64,000 nt of DNA from Cervus elaphus (Eukaryota; Chordata; Mammalia; Artiodactyla; Cervidae), in assembly GCF_910594005.1 (NCBI RefSeq), contig NC_057835.1:46958001-47022000 (forward strand). Reading direction: 5' to 3'. Within the stretch, counting starts at the first letter, position 1. Every line of letters begins with the position of its first letter. The notes beneath the pieces were generated by a model, which was given only the letters and a program-made list of their open reading frames with translations, made no database searches and was not told where the DNA came from. Of this stretch, positions 56,475 to 64,000 are shown one piece after another. The translations under genes and the position numbers were made by a program.

Positions 56475-59163
56475 GTAGCATCAGAGTCAACACCACAGCG
56501 AGTTTTTTGTTTTTTTTTTTAAATCTTCCTGTTTATTTTCTTCAAAACCTAAAAGAAAGTGAAACTGGTAAGAATAAAAATAGATATTCCCAAGTATACT
56601 TTACCGGACCAATATTGTGACCCAAATTTCTGAACAAAGCAATTTAAATGTATGATAAGAGACCAGTCATTTTACAGAATATTAATTCTAAAAAATTTTA
56701 GTTAAGATAATTTGATTAACCCATGAGATGTTATTTGAACTGAATTTGAACTAGGTCTTAGAAAAACTGAACTCTACTGAAACAGCATTGCTGCAAACTG
56801 TATCATAATGTGTTCTGAGTATCAGTATCTCCCAGCTGGGACTCAGAGTAGCAACAGAGGCAACCAGAAGCAATTTAAGAAGCAATGTAAGGCCCAGGGC
56901 ACAGTGAAGGAAAAGAAAATAAATAGCAAGGTAATGGTTAATTATCTCTTCTTAGGATGAAATATTTTTGTTAAAACATCTTTAAAATATCTATTTTTAT
57001 GAATGTTTTAACATAGGTCAATTGGGGACAGGTTCATTTAAAAAAAACTGGTGAGAGAATTCAAAAGTATGTGGACAAATTTTTCAAAAGAATTTCCCAT
57101 TAAACATATTTAATCTGATGAGACATTTAAAAGCATACTCTTCCCTCTCAGAGTAGAAAACTTTGCAGAGAAAAAAAAAAATGTCCTAAAGAATGAAAAA
57201 GAAAGTTAAAACAAAGAAAATCACTATTTGGTTTATAATGTTATTCACCAAGGTCTTATGATTCCTTAAGTCTATTTTTTTAAATGCATGAACATTTATG
57301 TATTTTGCTTTAAAATATATGTCAACTTCACAAATCATTTTTAAACCATTAGGTCTGGAAAAGAAATTATTGAGGCTTCAGGAAAAAAAATACTTTTTCA
57401 GATCATTTAGCTGACAATAACAGTCATTTCATGTTATGCCCCAAATCTGACTACAGTATGTCTGTGAATTCTTTTCAAGGCCCAGGAATAGAATCTCAAA
57501 TAAGCAAGGAGATCTTAGCCATAATTTGAACTACCTGGGTTTAAGAGTCAGTAATTTGGATTTACCTTTTTCTCATTCACTTTTTTCCTGGTCTACAGTC
57601 TCCACGGTGAATTAAAATTAATACAGGTAGACTAATCCTATATTCCTTTGACTCAAACAGTTCCAGAGGTGATGTATCTCATGGTCTCTGTGAAATCTAA
57701 TCACAGCAGGAGAGATCTCCATTCAGAAAAGAAATCTGCTCGAAGAAAGTAGATAAGCTTCCAATAATTAAAAAGGAAAATCAGGTTAAACAATTTAATG
57801 AGGTTTTGTCCTTCTAATTAGTCACATCATTTTACTAAAAGAAAAAAAATACTCCAGTGAGCCTTCCATGCCATAATAACTCAGATTTGCATGGTGTGCT
57901 GCGGTTCACAAAGTTTTCTCATAGATTATCTCATTGTAATTTATATGGTGCCTGCTTATTTTTCTGTCAGATTTTAAACTATGCTGTGATTGTTCACAGT
58001 CTGAAGTTCGTGACTGGTTATCAACACAACGAAGGCAGTAGAGGGTGCATTACCTTGGATGAAATATAACCAGGATTAGTAATGAAAAGCCAGAACGCTC
58101 GTTAAAATACTTGTCCATCTCTAGCACAGTCTCAGAGCCAAGACTTCCAAGATGACATCAATGTGAGACTCTACTGTACTTAATTTGATTTTTTATTATT
58201 CAGAGTTACTTCCTGGGAAACAGGTAGAATTATTTAAGTTTAGTTTTTCAAACCATCTTATCCTTACCACTGTTTGTTTGAAGCTTTCCAGGTTGAATTC
58301 TTACAGGAAAGGTTCCTTGCAGTCAGATAGAAACAACTGACACAGGGATTTACTTTTGAAATGTTGATAGATTCAGGTAAAATCAAATGGTTCACAGTAT
58401 GAAAATCGCTATAATTCTTACTTGTAAAATTCAAAAAAGCCTTTCCTAATCATTTGTGTAGATCCAGTTTCGCTTCATAATTTCCAGACTGCCACCTGGA
58501 TGCAGTCAGCCTCTTCTGTGACACAGCTGAGCTAGTTTTGAAAGTTCCTCCTTTGTCTCTGGGCTCCTTCCCTTTTATTCCCCCAGGACTCGCCACCTCA
58601 AATTATTTTATCTGAAGCTATGCCTGCACATGAATAGACAAATGGAGAATTAAGGCAATTATACTATTAATTTGAGCAGAAAAAAAAAAAAAACCTACTT
58701 AGCCTGAGTTAACTGGCAATTCCTGGCAGACATCTTTGTCTGTTTCAGTGATCGGGAAGATCGCCTAACTTCTTTTCTTGGCAGGGGTGGAGGGGTGTAG
58801 ATCTCGTTCATGTCACAGGGCTCTGAGCGTTCAGTGTCTACACATGATTGCCTCATTTCCTGCTGCCCCAGACTGTATCTATTCTAGGAAGGATAAGCCA
58901 TGATAGGAAGGCTGGGTGGTTCTGAGGTATAGTACTTACAGAGATATCCCTGTGAACACTTAGATATTTTAAGTTCTTAACTGATGTTAGGGCCTGTTTC
59001 ACCAGTCATGGTGAGTTGGACTAACTGACATTTTTATTCATTCATTCACTTATTCATTATCTACTGAGTGCTCTGTGCCAGGGCCCCAGAATATAAATAG
59101 GACAATCTCTAGATGCCAGCACTTTGTTTGAAGTCACATTAGAAAGTGGTTACAAACTACTAA
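56475..59163. other. repeat-poor block (2.7 kb)
   Basis: AT-rich, with A runs at 57169-57181 and 58680-58694. A weak MIR-like patch at 57880-57960 is the only repeat trace. No exon recognised. Confidence 0.4.
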
Positions 59164-59172
59164 TAGAAAACT

Positions 59173-60182
59173 TGTTGTTTAGTCATCCAGTCCTGTCTGA
59201 CTCTTTGTGACCCCATGGACTGCAGCATGCCAGGCCTCTCTGTCCCTCACCATCTCCCGAAGTTTGCCCAAATTCATGTCCATTGTGCTGGTGATGCCAT
59301 CAAGCCATCTCAACCTCTCATGCCCTCTTCTCCTGCCCTCAATCTTTCCCAGCAACAGGGACCTTTCCAATGAGTCAGCTGTTCGCATTAGGTGACCAAA
59401 ATACTGGAGTTTCAACTTCAGCATCAGTCCTTGCAATGAGTATTCAGGGTTGATTTCTCTTAAGATTGACTGGTTGGATCTCCTTGCAGTCCAAGGGACT
59501 CTCAGGAGTCTTCTCCAGCACCACAGTTCAAAGGCATCAATTTTTCAGTGCCCTGCCTTCTTTATGGTCCAGTTCTCACAATCATACATGACCACTGGGA
59601 AGACCATAACCTTGACTATGTGGATCTTTGTTGGCAGATGCTTTTTAACACACCATCTAGGTTTGTCATAGCTTTCCTGCCAGGAAGCAAATATCTTCTG
59701 ATTTCATGGCTGCAGCCACCAACAACAGTGATTTTAGAGCCCAAGAAGAGGAAATTCGTCACTACTTCCACCTTTCCCCCCTCTAGTTGTCATGCAGTAA
59801 TGGGGCCAGATCTTAGTTTTTTTAATATTTAGTTTTAAGCCTGCTCTCTCACTCTGCTCCTTCACCCTCATCAAGAGGCTCTTTAGTTCCTCTTCGCTTT
59901 CTGCCATTAGGGTGGTAGCATCCACATATCAGAGAAGGAAATGGCAACCCACTCCAATATTCTTGCCTGGAGAATCCCAGGGACAGGAGCCTGGTGGGCT
60001 GCCATCTATGGGGTCGCACAGAGTTGGACACGACTGACGTGACTTAGTAGCAGCATCCACATATCTGAGGTTATTGATGTTTCTCCCACCTATCTTGATT
60101 CCAGCTTGTAACTGATCCAGCCCGGCATTTCTCATGATGTACTCAGCGTATAGATTAAACAAACAGGGTGGCAACATACAGC
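59173..60182 (-). mobile_element. BovB LINE (antisense), 9-base TSD, split by a SINE
   Basis: Left end GTTGTTTAGTCATCCAGTCC, right end just past the RT segment (GATTAAACAAACAGGGTGGC). TAGAAAACT at 59164-59172 and 60183-60191 is the TSD. Frames are broken. The element is cut at 59931-60051 by a younger SINE, immediately next to the position of the RT catalytic codons. Confidence 0.95.
59931..60051 (+). mobile_element. Bov-A2 second-unit SINE inside BovB, 14-base TSD
   Basis: AGAGAAGGAAATGGCAACCC to CGACTGACGTGACTTAGTAG. It carries the CAGGGAC and GCCATCTATGGGGTCGCACA variants of the second Bov-A2 unit. AGCATCCACATATC at 59917-59930 and 60052-60065 is exact. Confidence 0.96.
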
Positions 60183-60191
60183 TAGAAAACT

Positions 60192-60755
60192 GCTACTACA
60201 AAAAACTAAAAATAGAGCTACCATATGATTCAGCAATCCCACTCCTGGGGATATATTCAGAGAAAACCATAATTTGAAAAGATATGTGCACCCCAATGTT
60301 CATTGCAGCACTATATACAATAACCAAAACATGGACATAAACTTAATATCATCAACAAAGGGATAGATCAGAAGATGTGGTGTATATATACAATAGAATA
60401 TTATTCAGCCATAAAAAAGAACGAAATAATGCCATTTGCAGCAACATGAATGCACCCAGAGATTATCACGCTAAGTGAAGTAGGCCAAAGACAAATATCA
60501 GATAATATCACTTACATGTGAAATATTTAAAAAATGATACAAATGAACTTATGCAAACAACAGAAATAGACCCACCGACATAGAAAACAAATAGTTACCA
60601 AAGGAGAAAGTGTTGGGGAAGGACAAATTAGCAGTTTGGGTTTTAAAATACAAACTACTATATATAAAATAGATAATCAACAAGGACTTACTGTATAGTA
60701 CAGGGAACTATACTCAATTTTTGTAATAACCTATAAAATAAAAGAAAAAAAAGAG
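60192..60755 (+). mobile_element. L1 3' end, artiodactyl type
   Basis: AAAAATAGAGCTACCATATG, ATCCCACTCCTGGGGATATA, TTCATTGCAGCACTATATAC, GTGAAATATTTAAAAAATGA and a terminal ACCTATAAAATAAAAG with A-rich tail. Confidence 0.93.
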
Positions 60756-60759
60756 TTAC

Positions 60760-61470
60760 AAAATGAAGCAACAAGTTTGAACAGTGAGTCCACTGTGGGC
60801 AAAAAGACACACCCGCTAAAAGTTTGAGAGAGACAGACTCAGAAACCACAAGCAATTTCCCATGAATATACTTTTCATTCTTACGTTGTTTCGTTTTTCT
60901 TTTACAATCCTTTAGAATGAGATAAGTCAGCTCATTGGGTATTCGTTCACTACTTCTCATAGATCTTGGGCCTCTGAGAGTTTTGGGGTAGACGTTTTCA
61001 ACAGAGAAGGATTTAGCAGAAGTTGGTCAGATATCTCTGCCAAGGGCTCTTCCTGGCAGATGGCAACAGCTGCCTGGGACTGAGTCAAAGAAAGTACAGG
61101 AGGAGCCCCTGCAAAATGTCCTTTTTGTTACACTAATGGCTTTTTCCCTGAGAGTGGTTTTTCATTGTATCAGTGCATAATTGTTTTTGCTAATGCATTT
61201 GCTCAGATCATACAAAAATCTAATTATTCTATGTAATGAATCATTAACAATTTCCATAAATTCATTTCAGTGTTTGTATGCTGGTATTCAGTTTATGCTA
61301 ATAAACCTGAAATATTCATGCCTTTAAGCCTGAGGTTGCCGACTCTGTTAGAAAAATTGGTTTCAGTAAATGTACATTTTAAATCTGCATTTTGCAAAAT
61401 ACTGAGGTGTAAACACTGCAAGATGATTCTTGAGTAGGATATTCTAATTTTCTATTCACTTCTTTTGAAA
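60760..61470. other. single-copy sequence, AT-rich block at 61140-61330
   Basis: No repeat recognised. 61150-61330 carries several homeodomain/POU-like words such as GCTAATGCATTTGC and TTTATGCTAATAAAC. Confidence 0.35.
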
Positions 61471-61474
61471 AAAA

Positions 61475-61690
61475 TTTTATTTATTTATTTTAATTGGAGG
61501 CTAATTACTTTACAATATTGTGGCGGTTTTTGCCATACATTGACACGAATCAGCCATGGGTGTACATGTGTCCCCCATCCCGAATCCCTCTCCCACCACC
61601 CTCCCCATCCCATCCCTCTGGGTTGTCCCAGAGCACCGGCTTTGAGTGCCCTGTTTCATTCACGGAACTTGGACTGGTCACTTCTTAAGC
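61475..61690 (-). mobile_element. bovid L1 (L1-BT-type) 3' end, antisense
   Basis: TTTTAATTGGAGGCTAATTA, CAATATTGTGGCGGTTTTTG, CATTGACACGAATCAGCCAT, GGGTGTACATGTGTCCCCCA, GGTTGTCCCAGAGCACCGGC and GAACTTGGACTGGTCACTTC. Close to consensus. Confidence 0.94.
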
Positions 61691-61984
61691 CGAGTTCTTT
61701 TATTTCCTTTACATCCTGCATTCACTTAACCACAACAAATGGCACATAGTCATGTTAACTTAGGAGCATTAATTGGTGTTTGGTAATGAAAGAAGATCAA
61801 AAGTGATCCTGACTTTTTACTGATTTACTCACATTGAAATTCAGCCTTTGCTCCATTTGCAGAAACAGATATTAGGAATAAGTATTTCATTATCATTATT
61901 TTTAATCAGAGAAGGGGAAAATAAACCTTGAATTCTAGACATAAAAATTCACTACTGTCAAGTACAGAAGTTTTCTGCATTATT

Positions 61985-62267
61985 GTTGTTGTTAACATGT
62001 ACTGTGGAGCAGATACTCTGCTCTGTAATGAATGTTCTCCATGTCATTTGATCCTTCCCCCAAACACTCCAGTATTCTTGCCTGGAGAATCCCACAGACA
62101 GAGGAGCCTGGTGGACTATGGTCCACAGGGTTACCAACAGTCAGACTCGACTGAACACATGCACACACAGGGCCCCTGAGGTTGGTCCTCTATTACCCCC
62201 AATTTATAGATGAGAAACTGAGACTTAGAGAAGTGAAGAAACTTGCCCAAAATTACAGTGTTGCACA
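61985..62267 (-). mobile_element. MIR SINE relic (antisense), split by a SINE
   Basis: Left part: GGAGCAGATACTCTGCTCTG, GTCATTTGATCCTTCCCCC. Right part: CCCAATTTATAGATGAGAAA, CTGAGACTTAGAGAAGTGAA, CTTGCCCAAAATTACAG. Confidence 0.75.
62063..62168 (+). mobile_element. Bov-tA 3' fragment inside MIR
   Basis: ACTCCAGTATTCTTGCCTGG to CAGACTCGACTGAACACATG and a (CA)n tail; the head is missing. Confidence 0.9.
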
Positions 62268-62482
62268 CTGGTTCTCCACAAAAGGGGATTTTGCCTCCCT
62301 AGGGACATTTAGCAATGTCTAGAGGCATTTTAAGTTGTAACAGCTGGGCAGGGGGGAACTGGTATCTAAGGAGGAAAGGCCAGAGATGCTGCTAAACATC
62401 TTACAATGCACAGGGAAGCCCCCATAACAAAGAATTCTCACTGGTCCAAAGTATCACCAGTGATGCGGGTAAGAAGCCCCAC
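62268..62482 (+). mobile_element. MER20-like hAT-Charlie element
   Basis: GGACATTTAGCAATGTCTAG, AGAGATGCTGCTAAACATCT, TACAATGCACAGGGAAGCCC and CATAACAAAGAATTCTCACT are characteristic MER20 segments in order. Confidence 0.88.
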
Positions 62483-62770
62483 CCCAGGGTGACAGCTGCA
62501 TGTGATGGCCGTGTCACAGCTCCCCCCGTGACTGATCTCAGCGCAGCTGTGGTGGACTGCGGTCTGCCTTGGCCAACCTCCTACCAGAACCTGAAGTTGT
62601 GACTCTGCTTTTCTGCCTTGGGGCTTTCTCTGAATCACCAGTGCAGGTGCCGCCCGAACGGCCAGGAGTGAGCATCTGGAGGCAATCCTCTATCAGTGTG
62701 CAGGGTGATGGGGTAGCTGGGGGCCTTCCACAGAGTTTTTGTGCATGAACCAGATGGACTGAGTCTCAGT
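62483..62770. other. single-copy sequence
   Basis: No feature recognised; moderately GC-rich. Confidence 0.4.
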
Positions 62771-62774
62771 TGCC

Positions 62775-62955
62775 TACCCGCATGTCGTTTCACCCATGGC
62801 TGACTCTTGGTGACCCCGTGAACTGTAGCCCCCCAGGCTCTTCTGTCTGTGAGATCCTCCAGGCCAGAACACTGGAGTGGATTGCCATGCCCTCCTCCAG
62901 GGGATCTTTCCCGACCCAGGGATCAAATCAGTTGCCTACATTGGTAACCAAGGGG
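62775..62955 (-). mobile_element. Bov-tA SINE (antisense, diverged)
   Basis: TTTCACCCATGGCTGACTCT to GATCAAATCAGTTGCCTACA; the tRNA-like head is degraded. Confidence 0.85.
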
Positions 62956-62959
62956 TACA

Positions 62960-63335
62960 ACAGACCCTGACCAACCCAGTGGTATTGACTGACCCAGTCC
63001 CACTTCCCGCTGGCTGAGGGTTGCCCTAGGTTTGCCAAAACCTCTGCCATTTTACCTCTGTTGCTGGGCTTCAGAGAAAGATTTGGGTTAGAAACTTTGA
63101 GACAGCACCACTGAGGCTTGAGGTGGGATGTTGGTATCTATACTGAACTGTCTGCTAAAGCTGGTTGAAATCAGTAACAATAAGCTATGGGTTTTGAATC
63201 ACTTCTCTGTCTCACTCCTTGGACTCTCTCTTCTTCCTAGACTTGCCTCTGAAAAAACTACCTGGACCCAAGTTCCTATTCAAGCTGTACTTTCACAGTA
63301 ACTCAAAGTAAAACACAAAGCTAGCGAGTCTACTC
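62960..63335. other. single-copy sequence
   Basis: No feature recognised. Confidence 0.4.
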
Positions 63336-64000
63336 TCAGTTTAGTTCAGTTGCTCAGTCGTGTCCGACTCTTTGCGACCCCATGAATCGCAGCACGCCAG
63401 GCCTCCCTGTCCATCACCAACTCCTGGAGTTTACTCAAACTCTTGCCCATCGAGTCGGTGATGCCATCCAGCCATCTCATCCTCTGTCGCCCCCTTCTCC
63501 TCCTGCCCCCAATCCCTCCCAGCATCAGGGTCTTTTCCAATGAGTCAACTCTTCACATGAGGTGGCCAAAGTATTGGAGTTTCAGCTTCAGCATCAGTCC
63601 TTCCAGTGAACACCCAGGACTGATCTCCTTTAGGATGGACTGGTTGGATCTCCTTGCAGTCAAGGGACTCTCAAGAGTCTTCTCCAACACCACAGTTCAA
63701 AAGCATCAATTTTTCGGTTCTCAGCTCTCTTCACAGTCCAACTCTCACATCCATACATGACCACTGGAAAAACCATAGCCTTGACCAGATGGACCTTTGT
63801 TGGCAAAGTAATGTCTCTGTTTTTAAATATGCTATGTAGGTTGGTCATAACTTTCCTTCCAAGGAGTAAGTGTCTTTTAATTTCATGGCTGCAGTCACAG
63901 TGATTTTGGAGCCCAAAATAATGAAGTCTGACACTGTTTCCACTGTCTCCCCACCTATTTCCCATGAGGTGATGGGACCAGATGCCATGATCTTAGTTTT
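63336..64000 (-). mobile_element. BovB LINE (antisense), cut by the window end
   Basis: Begins with TTTAGTTCAGTTGCTCAGTC and reads leftward through the C-terminal region toward the reverse transcriptase; the element continues beyond 64000. It is close to consensus, with frames open at 63346-63540 and 63660-63965. Confidence 0.95.

Overview
The window is nuclear DNA of a pecoran ruminant, most likely a bovid (cattle, buffalo, sheep or goat group). This follows from the repeats: many copies of the BovB (RTE-clade) LINE, about 25 Bov-tA and Bov-A2 SINEs, two 3' ends of the bovid L1 family, and two CHR-type cetartiodactyl SINEs, all on top of older mammalian repeats (L2, MIR, MER5, MER20, a MER2-like element, L1M and LTR relics). 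I find no protein-coding exon, rRNA, functional tRNA or CRISPR array that I can defend. Family names come from recognised consensus motifs, not from a search, and most boundaries are good to about 5-20 bases unless a target-site duplication (TSD) fixes them.

Layout. 1-8.2 kb: mostly single-copy sequence with a BovB 3' end, L2, MIR, an L1 end and a MER2-like DNA transposon, but no Bov-tA or Bov-A2. 8.2-9.4 kb: the only CpG island, with a purine/pyrimidine alternating tract on its left edge and a 12-copy G-rich minisatellite of GC boxes (9041-9310) on its right edge; this is the one clear promoter-like region. 9.5-10.1 kb: three MER5-type elements in a row. 10.3-12.2 kb: four Bov-tA copies. 12.2-15.0 kb: a 2.7 kb antisense BovB copy whose endonuclease/reverse-transcriptase frame is interrupted mainly by point nonsense codons. 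19.4-23.0 kb: an antisense L1 fragment with two SINE insertions, followed by an LTR relic. 25.5-30 kb: SINEs and MIRs. 31.1-34.1 kb: an old antisense L2 cut by a series of later insertions. 34.5-43.1 kb: L1 ends, BovB and L2 pieces. 43.4-45.8 kb: repeat-poor. 45.8-51.8 kb: dense SINEs, BovB, L2, and an L1 end with a twin-priming-type inversion. 53.0-59.2 kb: the longest repeat-poor stretch. 59.2-64.0 kb: BovB with a SINE inside it, L1 ends, MER20, and a BovB copy that runs off the window.

Function. If a gene starts here it starts in the 8.3-9.4 kb island; the direction cannot be fixed. A splice-donor-like GTAAGT on the minus strand at 8492-8497 would fit a minus-strand first exon, while a TATA-like box at 8477-8482 would fit the plus strand. 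Everything else reads as intergenic or intronic DNA. I found no undescribed biological system. The most useful observations are the GC-box minisatellite at the island, the near-continuous BovB frame, and several nested insertions whose order can be read from exact TSDs.
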